Assembly: GCA_934667175.1 (NCBI GenBank)
Contig: CAKULN010000008.1
Span: forward strand, 1-64,000
Reading direction: 5' to 3'
Length of the DNA: 64,000 bases
From: an uncultured Bacteroidales bacterium
GTDB lineage: Bacteria; Bacteroidota; Bacteroidia; Bacteroidales; UBA932
Part shown: one piece after another, positions 15,887 to 25,363 of the stretch
How the letters are laid out: every line of letters begins with the position of its first letter
How positions within the stretch are numbered: position 1 is the stretch's first letter
Position numbers and translations under genes: made by a program
Notes under the pieces: generated by a model
Seen by the model: only the letters and a program-made list of their open reading frames with translations
What the model was told of the DNA's origin: nothing
Database searches by the model: none

Positions 15887-17425
15887 ATGACACAGGACGA
15901 ACTGTTCAAGGTGCTGGTGGCACATTGCAAGGAGTACGGGTTCATATTCCCGTCAAGTGAGATTTATGACGGACTGGCGGCGGTCTATGACTATGGCCAG
16001 ATGGGCGTCGAGCTGAAGAACAACATCAAGCAGTACTGGTGGAACGCCATGGTAAGGCTGAACGAGAACATCGTCGGTATTGATTCATGCGTGTTCATGC
16101 ACCCTAAGACTTGGGTGGCTTCAGGTCACGTGGCGGCGTTCAACGACCCGCTTATCGACAACAAGGACTCCAAGAAGAGGTACCGCGCCGACAACCTGAT
16201 CGAGGACTATCTCGGCAAGATCGAAGAGAAGATGAACAAGGAGGTCGAGAAGGGACGCAGGAAGTTCGGGGAGGCTTTCAACGAGGAGCAGTTCCGCGCC
16301 ACCAACCCTAACATCCTCAGGGAGAAGGCTAAATACGACGAGGTTCATAATCGTTATGTGGCCGCTGAGCAGGCCAACGACCTCAAGGAGTACAAGCAGA
16401 TTATCCTTGACTGCGACATCGTGGACCCGATTTCCGGCACGAAGAACTGGACCGACGTGCGTCAGTTCAACCTGATGTTCTCTACCCAGATCAGCAACAC
16501 CGGTGACGCGGACGACAAGATCTACCTCCGTCCGGAGACGGCGCAGGGAATATTCATTGAATATCTCAACGTCCAGAAGACCGGCCGCATGAAGATTCCG
16601 TTCGGAATCGCCCAGATCGGCAAGGCATTCAGAAATGAGATCGTTGCAAGACAGTTCATATTCAGAATGAGAGAGTTCGAACAGATGGAGATGGAGTTCT
16701 TCTGCCGCCCAGGCACTGAGATGGAGTGGTTCAAGAAGTGGAAGGAGAGCCGTATGAAGTGGCATGTCAGCCTTGGAATGGGCGCTGAGAACTACCGCTT
16801 CCACGACCATGAGAAGCTGGCTCACTATGCCAACGCCGCCACAGACATCGAGTTCAACTTCCCGTTCGGTTTCAAGGAGTTGGAGGGAATCCACTCCCGT
16901 ACAGACTTCGACCTCGGAAATCATCAGAGACTGTCCGGAAAGAAGATCCAATACTTTGATCCTGAGACCAATGAGAGTTACGTTCCTTACTGCGTGGAGA
17001 CATCCATCGGTGTGGACAGAATGTTCCTCGCCGTGCTCAGCCATTCCTACAAGGTCGAGCAGCTTGAGGGAGGGGAGAGCCGCGTTGTGTTGAGCATTCC
17101 TGCCCCGTTGGCCCCTGTAAAGGTGGCCGTGCTTCCTCTGCTGAACAAGGACGGTCTTCCTGAGAAGGCCCAGGAGGTTATGAATGATCTCAAGTACGAT
17201 TTCAACTGCCAGTACGATCCTAAGGACTCCATCGGCAAGCGTTACCGTCGTCAGGATGCCATCGGCACACCGTTCTGCGTGACAGTGGACCACGACTCGC
17301 TTAACGACAACTGCGTCACCATCCGCGAGCGCGACACCATGGAGCAGAGAAGAGTTCCTATCGCCGAGCTCCGCTCGATCATCGACAAGGAAGTCAACAT
17401 GAACAACCTTCTCAGAAAGCTTTAA
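15887..17425 (+). CDS. glyS: Glycyl-tRNA synthetase (single-chain, dimeric type)
   Basis: A 512-residue class II synthetase that charges tRNA-Gly. It is the alpha2 (eukaryotic/archaeal-like) type used by Bacteroidota, not the tetrameric GlyQS. Visible are the N-terminal SSEIYDGLAAVYDYGQMGVELKNNIKQYWW, class II motif 2 (FRNEIVARQFIFRMREFEQMEMEFF) and motif 3 (CVETSIGVDRMFLAVL), and a C-terminal anticodon-binding domain (APVKVAVLPLL...). It is transcribed alone, divergent from the TonB receptor operon. A long antisense open frame across it (16121-17638) is a codon-bias shadow. Confidence 0.97.
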   Translation: MTQDELFKVLVAHCKEYGFIFPSSEIYDGLAAVYDYGQMGVELKNNIKQYWWNAMVRLNENIVGIDSCVFMHPKTWVASGHVAAFNDPLIDNKDSKKRYRADNLIEDYLGKIEEKMNKEVEKGRRKFGEAFNEEQFRATNPNILREKAKYDEVHNRYVAAEQANDLKEYKQIILDCDIVDPISGTKNWTDVRQFNLMFSTQISNTGDADDKIYLRPETAQGIFIEYLNVQKTGRMKIPFGIAQIGKAFRNEIVARQFIFRMREFEQMEMEFFCRPGTEMEWFKKWKESRMKWHVSLGMGAENYRFHDHEKLAHYANAATDIEFNFPFGFKELEGIHSRTDFDLGNHQRLSGKKIQYFDPETNESYVPYCVETSIGVDRMFLAVLSHSYKVEQLEGGESRVVLSIPAPLAPVKVAVLPLLNKDGLPEKAQEVMNDLKYDFNCQYDPKDSIGKRYRRQDAIGTPFCVTVDHDSLNDNCVTIRERDTMEQRRVPIAELRSIIDKEVNMNNLLRKL

Positions 17426-17448
17426 TTGAATATATTGTAACAGGCATT

Positions 17449-17472
17449 GTCGCTTCGACAGGCTCAGCGACC
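17449..17472. repeat. REP-like palindrome 9
   Basis: GTCGCTTCGACAGGCTCAG-CGACC, 23 bp after the glyS stop codon. Confidence 0.85.
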
Positions 17473-17492
17473 ATAGAAGTGACAGAAACCTA

Positions 17493-17557
17493 AACAAAGA
17501 GAACCTCTGTTCTGAATTTTTGTAACGTGAAAATTCAGAACAGAGGTTCTCTTTGTT
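17493..17557. terminator. Perfect 28-bp inverted repeat between convergent genes
   Basis: Arms 17493-17520 and 17530-17557 are exact reverse complements (AACAAAGAGAACC... and ...GGTTCTCTTTGTT) with a 9-nt loop TGTAACGTG. It lies between glyS and the convergent EEP gene and would form a strong bidirectional terminator; the stem is unusually long for one. Confidence 0.8.
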
Positions 17558-17643
17558 GGTATAATAATCGTGATTACTTATGAACCAGAAGACAAGCTGT
17601 GCAGTAACCGCTCTAAGGCGATGTCGTTTATGAACCAAGTGAA

Positions 17644-18597
17644 CTATAATTTCAACTCCACAAGGATAGGGTAGTGGTCGGACGGGTTGCAGAAGCCGTG
17701 GAGATTGCGTGGGTCACGTGAGGATTCGGCGAAACCGGTCCGAATGACTTCGGCGTGGCTGACCCGTTTGAACAAAGGTTCTGTCATATAGATGAAGTCA
17801 ACCCTTCTTCCTGACAGGGTTGTTTTCTGGAAATCTCCAGGGTATAGCATTTCGATGATGTCTATGTACGGAGTGTTGTTCCTTATGTGGTCGTGCACGA
17901 GAAAACCCTTGTCATTTTCTGGCAGACCATAAACATAGTTGTCCATACGTGATCTCGCATTGAAATCCCCAAGCATCATCCAGTACTGTGAGGATGCCTC
18001 CGGAACGCTTCCGATTGTCTGGCGGCAGACATATTCAACCTCTCTGGCTCTGAATATGTCTCCTCCCTGCTCTGCGGCGCTTGCTGTCTTGTCCTCGGCA
18101 AGGTAGGCATATTTGTACGGCCATGTGTGTAGGGTGACGATATTCAGTGTCTTTTTCCCTACTTCCACCTGCGCCCAGCCGGCACCATGGAAGACAACGA
18201 TGTCGTCTCCGTTGCCGGTGATTCTTTTAACGATCCGGAGCGGGTATTTTGACGTGATGACCTGTGGAAAAGTGTCCCGTTTGCCACACACGAGCACGTA
18301 GTTGTGGCCATAGCGTCTGGCAAGGATGTCCCAGTTCCACGGAAGGTAGGCCTCCTCACAGCCTTCCATCTTGTCCGCTGTGTCTGTTCTGTAACGTGAC
18401 TCTGCCTCGCACCAGACACAGATGTCCGGATCTTCTGACCGAACGAAGTTTACGAAATTGTCATAGTTGTTGCCTTGGTCTGACCACATTCCGTTCTGGA
18501 TGTTCCAGTAAAGGATTCTCAGGTCCCGTCCGGCGGCCGGAAATGCCAACGCCGAGACAAGAACCGCAATCATAGCGACAAAAATTTTCTTGCGCAT
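17644..18597 (-). CDS. Secreted endonuclease/exonuclease/phosphatase family protein
   Basis: A 317-residue EEP-fold protein with a signal peptide (MRKKIFVAMIAVLVSALAFPAAG). Fold motifs are LRILYWNIQNGMW (Asn of the metal site), ICVWCEAE (Glu), WMMLGDFNARSRMD (the catalytic D-x-N), and the terminal SDHYPILVEL with Asp-His. The family includes phosphodiesterases, sphingomyelinases, nucleases and inositol phosphatases. The N-terminal 25 codons of the longer open frame precede the signal peptide and are not used. It lies 130 bp downstream of the last Sus-locus gene on the same strand, and could process a phosphorylated product of that locus. Confidence 0.85.
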   Translation of the reverse strand: MRKKIFVAMIAVLVSALAFPAAGRDLRILYWNIQNGMWSDQGNNYDNFVNFVRSEDPDICVWCEAESRYRTDTADKMEGCEEAYLPWNWDILARRYGHNYVLVCGKRDTFPQVITSKYPLRIVKRITGNGDDIVVFHGAGWAQVEVGKKTLNIVTLHTWPYKYAYLAEDKTASAAEQGGDIFRAREVEYVCRQTIGSVPEASSQYWMMLGDFNARSRMDNYVYGLPENDKGFLVHDHIRNNTPYIDIIEMLYPGDFQKTTLSGRRVDFIYMTEPLFKRVSHAEVIRTGFAESSRDPRNLHGFCNPSDHYPILVELKL

Positions 18598-18726
18598 ATA
18601 ATAAATAAATTGGCGTGATGGGTAACTTATTGGTAAACAAGTAATAAAGCAATCACCTTCAGCTGAAACCAACTGAAGGCAATCGCTTTAATGCTTGATT
18701 GATAGATAGTTATCAGTCACGGCTTC

Positions 18727-21700
18727 CTATTTCATCGATGTGACTTGATAAGGTGTCTGCAAGGCATAACGTGCTGCCTGAAGGGCCACAGGGGCGTTGG
18801 CATCGGTGACAGGTGTTGAATAGGAACCTGATGTCGTGCTGGAATTGCTGTACCTGTAGGCGTTCTTGTCAAGCTTCACATTGTCGAAAGACGGTGAGAT
18901 GAGCTTCTCGAAGACCATGCAGGCCGCGGCGTAGCGGCTGATTCCGTAGTCCATGTGGTAACCGTCACGGGTCAGGCACATACTGTTGTTCAGCTCCGAT
19001 GTCCTGAGATTCTGGAGGCAGGTGCCTGTGGCGATCACGTCCTTGAACGGGATGTCCGCCATCAGTTTCTTTGTCATATCGACGATGACTTTGTACATCT
19101 CCTCCGTGGTTGTGAAGTTGATCTGTCCACGGTCCGCAGTCGCGATCTTGTTCATATCGTGGTAGGCTTGGGACATTATGAAGTAGAAGTCCGGAGTCTT
19201 GTCCGGGCAATCCGCCTTGATCTTGTCCACAAGGCCTTGGAAGGCCGATTTCTGGCTTGTTGTCCAGTCCCAGGCAACGGCGCGTCCGGTGTGCTCCTGA
19301 ATGGTCACGATGTCCCATTTGTCGCTGGAGACGATCTCGTGCAGGCTGTGTCCGGTGACATCCGTCCATGATGTCGCCCCGTTCTCGCACCTGTAGCAAT
19401 GGTAATCAACAGAGGATGTGTAGCCGTCGTTATATTCAAAGACACGCCTTCCGCCGTAGTACATATGGTAGAGCTTGATGTCCTTGATTCCGGCGGCCGC
19501 GAGGAGTCCGGGAATATGCTCGACAGCGTCCTTGGTGAAGCTGTTTCCGATGAAGAGGATCTTCAGCTTGGCGTTGGACTCGACAGGAGGCTCCGGGTCT
19601 TTTACACCTATGAGATAGGTGATGTTGGTCAAGGTTGTCTTGTTGGCTCCCTGGAGGCCGAGGTAGTTCTCCTTCGTCTCGTCGGTATATTCATCAGCCA
19701 CGCCCTTGCCATCGTTGTAGGTTCCGACGGTGCCTCCGGCGACGCTGTTGCTCCACGAAGCCTTGCCGTTGTTGTAGGCCCAGAACAGACCTCGGTACTT
19801 GCTGTCTGACCGGACGTTGCCGTAGTTGGCGCAGTTGGTGAACTCGCAGTTGTTGGTGAGGTTGGCGATGCCGGCGGTTCTGGCACCCGTGGTCGAGATG
19901 ATGTCGCCGTAGTTGATGCAGCCGGTCATAGAGGAGACGTTGGCTACGTTGCAGGCGATGTTTCCGATGCGTCCCTTGTCAGGACCCGGACAGCTGTTCA
20001 GTTGGTTGCCCTTGTTGATGCAGTTCACCATCTTGGTCCTGCGGTTGGCCGCGGCGCAGATGCCTGCGGTGCGGCATGCGGCGGAAGTCATGTTACCCTC
20101 GTTGGAACAGTCGGAGATCGTGACGAAATGCTGTGTGCCCGTCGTGGCTGTGGAGAAGCCCACGATTCCGGCGATGTGGAAGGAAGTGGCTCCACCCTGA
20201 TTGTTGCCGTCGGCGTTCTCGGCGATGATCTCTCCGAAATTGTCCACGCTATCGATGATGACCTCGGAGTTTTCCGTGAACACGTAGCCTATCAGAGCCA
20301 TGAACTGGGCTGCGTTATTGACACCGGTCTTGCTTTGGAATGTCATCGGGGCGTAGCTGTGGATGTCTCGTACGGTACCGTCATAGAGAAGTCCCGCTAT
20401 CATGCCGTGTGACGTGTTCTTGGCCGGAGACTGGACGGTGAGCGAGCAGCTGGATTCAAAGATGAAATTCTCTACAACAGCTCCCGGACCGATTGCTCCG
20501 AACAGCCCGAAAGTGCCTCCGGTTGCGGCCACTTTGCTGACAGCCTTGAAGTTACGGATCTTGTAGCCTTGGCCGTTGAACTTGCCTGTGAACATAGGTC
20601 CGGTCACGTTCAAAATGTTTTTTACATTGGCGAAAGTCGCGTTACCGATAGGTGTCCAATCCTTTACTGAAGACATGTCGATGTCGTTGAGCAGGTTGAT
20701 TCCACCAGCTGCGTCCTGCCATTTCTCAAGGGATGTGCCGGCGTTGACAGCGGCGGCGAACTCCACGAAATCCTGTGCGGAAGCGATACCCTTTGTCAGA
20801 ATCTCACCGGCGAACTCGTTACCTGTGACAACAGACGGCTGGGTCTTAGGGGTGAAGAATAGCCAATCCGCGAAGTTCTCCGCGGTGATGGCAACCACCT
20901 TGCTTTCATCTGAATATGGACCGACCTTTCCTCCTACTTTGTTGTTTCGGATGGTGATGGTCTTGTTGTTTGTGTTGGCAAGGATGGAGGCGATGAATCT
21001 CTTTGTCGCATCAGTGGTGTTGAATATGTCCGAGCGCACCGTGCCGTAGTTCTCACAGCCTTCCACGACGCAGGAATTGTCGTTGGTCTGGCCGGCGATT
21101 CCGGCGGCGTAGCCTTGTGTTTTGTTTCCGGCCACGGCGAAGGTTATGTTACCCTTGTTGACACAGTTGATGGCCGAGGTCTGATTGTTCAAGGCTGAGA
21201 CGATACCGGCCACACGGGTGTTGGAAGCCTTGGTGTCCGTGTTCGTGATGTCAGCGTAGTTCTTGCAGCCTTCCACGGTGGCGTTCTTGTTCAGAGTCGC
21301 CACAACTCCGGCGTTGCGGGACGCCTGCACGTTCATCGCACCGTAGTTGTCGCATCCCTTGATCATCACGCGCAGGGCGGAAGACGCTGACTCGGCGTAA
21401 CCTACCACACCACCGATGGAGAAGGCGGTGCCGCCGTTCTTGCTGTTGGTGGTGTTCACGGACTTGAATAATCCGAAGTTGGAACTGTTGGTCACCTGAG
21501 CGACAACCTCTCCGGCTGAATATACCGAACCGGCGATTCCTCCGAATCTCTGGCTGATGTTCTCTGTGCCACCGGAGATGTCGAATGATGCGAATGAAGA
21601 GCAATGATCGACAGTCGAGTTAACCACGGCTCCGGCAATGGCTCCGCCGCAAGTCAGAAGTTTGGCGGAGGAAGTGATCGATGACCCTTCACCTATGTTG

Positions 21701-22902
21701 AGATCCTTGACAGTGGCTCCGTCAAGCACTCCGAACAGGCCGTAGGAGGCACCTTTCACAGCGTCGGCGGGTACGGTTATATTCATACCATTGATCGTGT
21801 GATTCTGGCCGTAGAAAGTGCCCTTGAATGCCGATCCGCTGACGGCGGTGCCTGAGAATGTACCGTTTCCGATAGGTGTCCAGTCCTTGATGGAGGAGAT
21901 GTCGATGTCTTTTTCAAGGTAGGCGTCCATATTCTCGGTTCCGTCCTGGGCGTTTACCTTCTGGGCGAAAGCCACAAGCTCATCGGCCGTGCTGATGAGA
22001 ATCTTGGTGTCCTTGGCCTTGTTGAAGAACACCGGCCTCAGGACAGTCACCTTGTCCAGATCCGTGGCCATCATAATGAGATGACCGGAGGTGAAATCAC
22101 TTCCGAAAGTGACGCTGACCTCCTTTGCGGTCTTGTCCAACTTAGCCTTCACCGATTTGGCCTCGGCGATCGCCACGATGGCTCCATCAGCCTTGCTTCC
22201 GGTGACATCGTAACCGATCTTCAGTTCCTGACCAAGATTCGCGATGGTGAGATTCAAAGATGATGTGAGGCTGAGATTCAGCGAATTCTGCACAGGTATT
22301 GTTATCTGTGTGCCGTCTCCGAGGGTGACGGAAAGATTGCCTTCCGCATCCTTGGCCACTGATTTGAATATGGACGCGCTTCCGTCAGCGGCCTCGATCG
22401 GATTGCCGGCTGAATCCAAAATACGCTCACCATTCACTGTCCAGTAACCTTGCTCGTCTGTGGAGATGACAGGTGTCTTTCCGGCGGCCGGAACGCTTTG
22501 CCCGTCAACTGTGATGTCCTTGGTCTCGTCACCGACTGTGACAGTCCAGTAATAGAGTCCGTTCTCGTCCTTGCGCACGCCTACGACCGGAACATTGAGC
22601 CGTTGGTCGGTCGCGGCCACGACCATCGTCTTTTCCTCGTTCTTGCTGTCCAGATAGGTCAGCACGTAGCTGCCGTCACTGTTCTTGTCGATGGATGTGA
22701 CGACATTGCCGGAAGTCAGCAGGCCGAGAGACTCAACCTGTTGGTTGGCCTCGTCTATCCTGGACTGAAGAGCGGTGATCCTATTCTTGATGTCATCGAG
22801 TCTGTTCTGGAGCGGATCTTCGTCAAAACCGCATCCTGTGAAGGCGAGAGCCATCGCCAGAACAGACACAAATATATTCATTAATCTTTTCATTGTCTTC
22901 AT
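18727..22902 (-). CDS. Large DUF4988 lipoprotein with GLUG-like repeats and C-terminal DUF4886 (SGNH) domain
   Basis: A 1391-residue surface lipoprotein (lipobox ALAFTGC, Cys24). A short coiled coil (about 29-60, LQNRLDDIKNRITALQSRID) opens a DUF4988 region. The middle holds two sets of a repeated pattern with GGIAG/AGIVS and C-x-NYG-x (for example CKNYADI, CENYGTV, CINYGDI), typical of GLUG-like beta-helical repeats. From about 1103 a DUF4886 SGNH-type domain begins (LKILFIGNSFTKDAVEHIPG, with the nucleophile Ser), ending in TRDGYHMDYGISRYA with the Asp/His pair. SGNH enzymes are esterases or deacetylases. The open frame runs further 5' over the preceding gene; ATG 22902 follows that stop codon by one base, so coupling is likely. 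ATG 22893 is possible. Confidence 0.85.
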   Translation of the reverse strand: MKTMKRLMNIFVSVLAMALAFTGCGFDEDPLQNRLDDIKNRITALQSRIDEANQQVESLGLLTSGNVVTSIDKNSDGSYVLTYLDSKNEEKTMVVAATDQRLNVPVVGVRKDENGLYYWTVTVGDETKDITVDGQSVPAAGKTPVISTDEQGYWTVNGERILDSAGNPIEAADGSASIFKSVAKDAEGNLSVTLGDGTQITIPVQNSLNLSLTSSLNLTIANLGQELKIGYDVTGSKADGAIVAIAEAKSVKAKLDKTAKEVSVTFGSDFTSGHLIMMATDLDKVTVLRPVFFNKAKDTKILISTADELVAFAQKVNAQDGTENMDAYLEKDIDISSIKDWTPIGNGTFSGTAVSGSAFKGTFYGQNHTINGMNITVPADAVKGASYGLFGVLDGATVKDLNIGEGSSITSSAKLLTCGGAIAGAVVNSTVDHCSSFASFDISGGTENISQRFGGIAGSVYSAGEVVAQVTNSSNFGLFKSVNTTNSKNGGTAFSIGGVVGYAESASSALRVMIKGCDNYGAMNVQASRNAGVVATLNKNATVEGCKNYADITNTDTKASNTRVAGIVSALNNQTSAINCVNKGNITFAVAGNKTQGYAAGIAGQTNDNSCVVEGCENYGTVRSDIFNTTDATKRFIASILANTNNKTITIRNNKVGGKVGPYSDESKVVAITAENFADWLFFTPKTQPSVVTGNEFAGEILTKGIASAQDFVEFAAAVNAGTSLEKWQDAAGGINLLNDIDMSSVKDWTPIGNATFANVKNILNVTGPMFTGKFNGQGYKIRNFKAVSKVAATGGTFGLFGAIGPGAVVENFIFESSCSLTVQSPAKNTSHGMIAGLLYDGTVRDIHSYAPMTFQSKTGVNNAAQFMALIGYVFTENSEVIIDSVDNFGEIIAENADGNNQGGATSFHIAGIVGFSTATTGTQHFVTISDCSNEGNMTSAACRTAGICAAANRRTKMVNCINKGNQLNSCPGPDKGRIGNIACNVANVSSMTGCINYGDIISTTGARTAGIANLTNNCEFTNCANYGNVRSDSKYRGLFWAYNNGKASWSNSVAGGTVGTYNDGKGVADEYTDETKENYLGLQGANKTTLTNITYLIGVKDPEPPVESNAKLKILFIGNSFTKDAVEHIPGLLAAAGIKDIKLYHMYYGGRRVFEYNDGYTSSVDYHCYRCENGATSWTDVTGHSLHEIVSSDKWDIVTIQEHTGRAVAWDWTTSQKSAFQGLVDKIKADCPDKTPDFYFIMSQAYHDMNKIATADRGQINFTTTEEMYKVIVDMTKKLMADIPFKDVIATGTCLQNLRTSELNNSMCLTRDGYHMDYGISRYAAACMVFEKLISPSFDNVKLDKNAYRYSNSSTTSGSYSTPVTDANAPVALQAARYALQTPYQVTSMK

Positions 22903-22903
22903 T

Positions 22904-25357
22904 TTATTGGTTGTCAGAAGCGTTGAAATATACGGAATTCCGGTAGCCGTAGGCATTGTAGATCGTTGCGTCCGGCGCTCCTTCCGGATTGCTCTTGAAG
23001 TCTGCCCATTCGCCGACCTTTCCGCCTCTGGTGCAGCCGGAGATCTTGATGTTGCAGTAGCCTGCCGCCCATCCCGGACCGTCTCCACCGCTGTGGTCCT
23101 CCGCCTGCGGAGTGATGTGGCTGAGGATGATTCCGGTGTTGGAGCATCCGGTGATGATGCCACCCTTGAAGTGTCCTACGAATCCGCCGGCGCGGCATCC
23201 TGTGTGAGAGAATATGTTTCCGCTGTTGACGCATGATTCCACGGTGACATCAGCGGCTTCGGAACCACCGATGATTCCGCCAATTCTCTTGGCGTTGGTG
23301 TAGCCTTCGAAGTCAAGGTAGTTGTCTTCGATGAGACCGGCGTTGACGCACTTGCTGATTGTTACCTTGTTGCCGGCCTTCTCGGAGCCCTGGATGGAAG
23401 CGAGGATTCCTCCGCTTCGTCCGTTAGGGCCGGTAAGGTGGCCGTTGTTCGTGCAGTTGGTAAAGGAGCTTCCCTTGCCGTTCTTCACGTAGGACATAAT
23501 TCCGGCAACCTGAAGACCGGTTCCTCCGGCCTGCGCGTTGGCGACCTTGGACTTCACGAGGATGTCTCCGTTGTTTTTCACGGCCTCGTCCTTGGTCTTT
23601 CCTCCAACCGTGACGTTCGAACCGCTGCCGATGATTCCGGCGAGGCTGGTAGGCATGGCCTGAGGGCATTCTCCCTCAAGGATGATGCTGACATTGTTGG
23701 TCACGTTGCTGATTGTGACATTCTCGGCGTAACCCACGATTCCGGCCACAGATGGGGTCACGTCAGGGCTTCCGGTCAATGTGATGATGTCTCCTGCCGC
23801 TCCGACAACGAGATTGCTGATGGTCGCTCCGTCAGCCGCTCCGAAAAGTCCATAGACGTTGTTCTTGCTCATGTCACATGTCCAGCTGATGCCTGTGATG
23901 CTGTGCCCCTTGCCGTTGAACTTGCCCTTGAAAGCGTTGGCGAACGTGTAGGCAGGAACTCCGGAACCTTCTCCGGTGGCGTTTCCTATAGGTGTCCATT
24001 CGATTCCGGTAAGGTCTATGTCAGTGAGCAGGCAGACTTCTCCGTCAGCGTTCTCCCAACGGGTTGTGGACGCTCCGGCGTTGACGCTGCGGATGAACTC
24101 CATGAACGTGCTGAGGTCGGAGATTCCCTTGTCCTCTGACGGATCGTCTCCGCTTCCTCCACCGCCTTTCACGATCGGATTCTGCTTCACGAGAATCGAT
24201 GTGGAAACATCGTAGAGACTGTTCTTCAAGATGATGCGGCCTTCACGCGGAGTGTTGGTCTTGCTCTCGAAATATTCAGCGACAAAATTGAATTCCGAGG
24301 TCTGCAAAGCTTTGGTCGTCACGGCCTTTAGCCAGGATTCGTTCTCCTTCGCCACTGATGCCTCGACATCGATGTTGTGCGAGATCCTGATGGTGAAAGG
24401 AGTCATGTCTCCGCCAAGATTGATGACCGGCTCGCCCATCGGGGTGATGAGCTCGTTGTCCTTGATGTAGTTCTCGAACTCGATGACGGTCTTGCCGTAG
24501 GAGAAGAACAGAGGCTTGTAGACGATGTCATCCCCGGCGCTGGCCATAATCACGACATTGCCTTCCTCGGCCCCTTCCTCCATCGTCACGGAGATAGTCT
24601 TCAGGCTCTCGTTGACCTTGACCTTCACGTTGTAGGCTGTCAGGTAATCCACAACCGCATCCTTGGCCATAGTGCCGCTCACCTTGTAGCCGACCTCAAC
24701 GGGTGCACTGTAGCTTTCGACCGCAAGGAATGACGGAGTTGTGAACGCGATGGCCAGCGACTCGTTGTACTTGACGGAGAAGCTGGTGCCGTCGGTCAGG
24801 CTGAACACCACAAGGCCGCTTTCACTGTCAGCGACAACTTCTTTGAATATATTGCCGGTCATATCCTTTGCGAGAACGCCTGTGCTCTCGCCGTTGACCG
24901 TCCAATAACCATCCTTGTCAATTCCCACGGTCGGTGCCGGGCCTGAGACCGGCATCTTGTTGCCGTCCTTGTCGGTGATCCACTCCCAGGTGGCTCCGTT
25001 GTCCTTGGTCTGTCTCCAGTAAAGAACTCCATCATATTCAGCGGTTCCGATCATAGGAGACTTATCAAGGTCGGAGGCTTTGGCAAGAGTGATGGTCTTC
25101 TTCTCTCCGTTCTTGTCTTGATAAGTGATGACATAGTTGCCTTTCTCGTCTGTCCCGACACGGGAGATGAAGTTGCCGGACACGAACTCCGAGACAGCCT
25201 TCAGCTGCGACTCCAGGTTGTCCGCTTTCTGCTCAAGTGCGGCTACACGGTTCTCCAAGTCGGTGATTCCGTTCTCGATCTCGGAGGAATCGTACGAACA
25301 TGAGAACAAGGTGGCAGCCGCCATGAATATAGATATTATAGCAGGTATCTTTCTCAT
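22904..25357 (-). CDS. DUF4988 lipoprotein with GLUG-like repeats
   Basis: An 817-residue lipoprotein (lipobox TLFSC, Cys20). A coiled coil (IENGITDLENRVAALEQKADNLESQL) is followed by the DUF4988 region, containing YWRQTKDNGATWEWITDKDGNKMPV and DKDGYWTVNGE. A BACON-like beta-sandwich follows (about 310-400, ending in ILVKQNP), then a Gly-rich linker (GGGGSGDD), then repeats such as GLFGAADGATISNL, AGIMSYVKN, CTNNGHLTG and GGIIGGSEA of the GLUG-like type. No enzyme domain was recognised, so a ligand-binding role at the cell surface is likely. It lies 6 bp after the glycosidase lipoprotein gene. Confidence 0.85.
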   Translation of the reverse strand: MRKIPAIISIFMAAATLFSCSYDSSEIENGITDLENRVAALEQKADNLESQLKAVSEFVSGNFISRVGTDEKGNYVITYQDKNGEKKTITLAKASDLDKSPMIGTAEYDGVLYWRQTKDNGATWEWITDKDGNKMPVSGPAPTVGIDKDGYWTVNGESTGVLAKDMTGNIFKEVVADSESGLVVFSLTDGTSFSVKYNESLAIAFTTPSFLAVESYSAPVEVGYKVSGTMAKDAVVDYLTAYNVKVKVNESLKTISVTMEEGAEEGNVVIMASAGDDIVYKPLFFSYGKTVIEFENYIKDNELITPMGEPVINLGGDMTPFTIRISHNIDVEASVAKENESWLKAVTTKALQTSEFNFVAEYFESKTNTPREGRIILKNSLYDVSTSILVKQNPIVKGGGGSGDDPSEDKGISDLSTFMEFIRSVNAGASTTRWENADGEVCLLTDIDLTGIEWTPIGNATGEGSGVPAYTFANAFKGKFNGKGHSITGISWTCDMSKNNVYGLFGAADGATISNLVVGAAGDIITLTGSPDVTPSVAGIVGYAENVTISNVTNNVSIILEGECPQAMPTSLAGIIGSGSNVTVGGKTKDEAVKNNGDILVKSKVANAQAGGTGLQVAGIMSYVKNGKGSSFTNCTNNGHLTGPNGRSGGILASIQGSEKAGNKVTISKCVNAGLIEDNYLDFEGYTNAKRIGGIIGGSEAADVTVESCVNSGNIFSHTGCRAGGFVGHFKGGIITGCSNTGIILSHITPQAEDHSGGDGPGWAAGYCNIKISGCTRGGKVGEWADFKSNPEGAPDATIYNAYGYRNSVYFNASDNQ

Positions 25358-25363
25358 AATGTG

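Noticed and set aside
16121..17638. 505-codon open frame on the reverse strand across glyS
   Set aside because: It is antisense to an unmistakable GlyRS and its translation is a Leu/Val/His-rich shadow without any family resemblance. It arises from GC-rich third positions.
22903..23163. N-terminal extension of the large DUF4988/SGNH protein
   Set aside because: The extension overlaps the 3' end of the preceding lipoprotein gene in another frame and reads Arg/Ser/Ala-rich; the true signal peptide and lipobox start at 22902.
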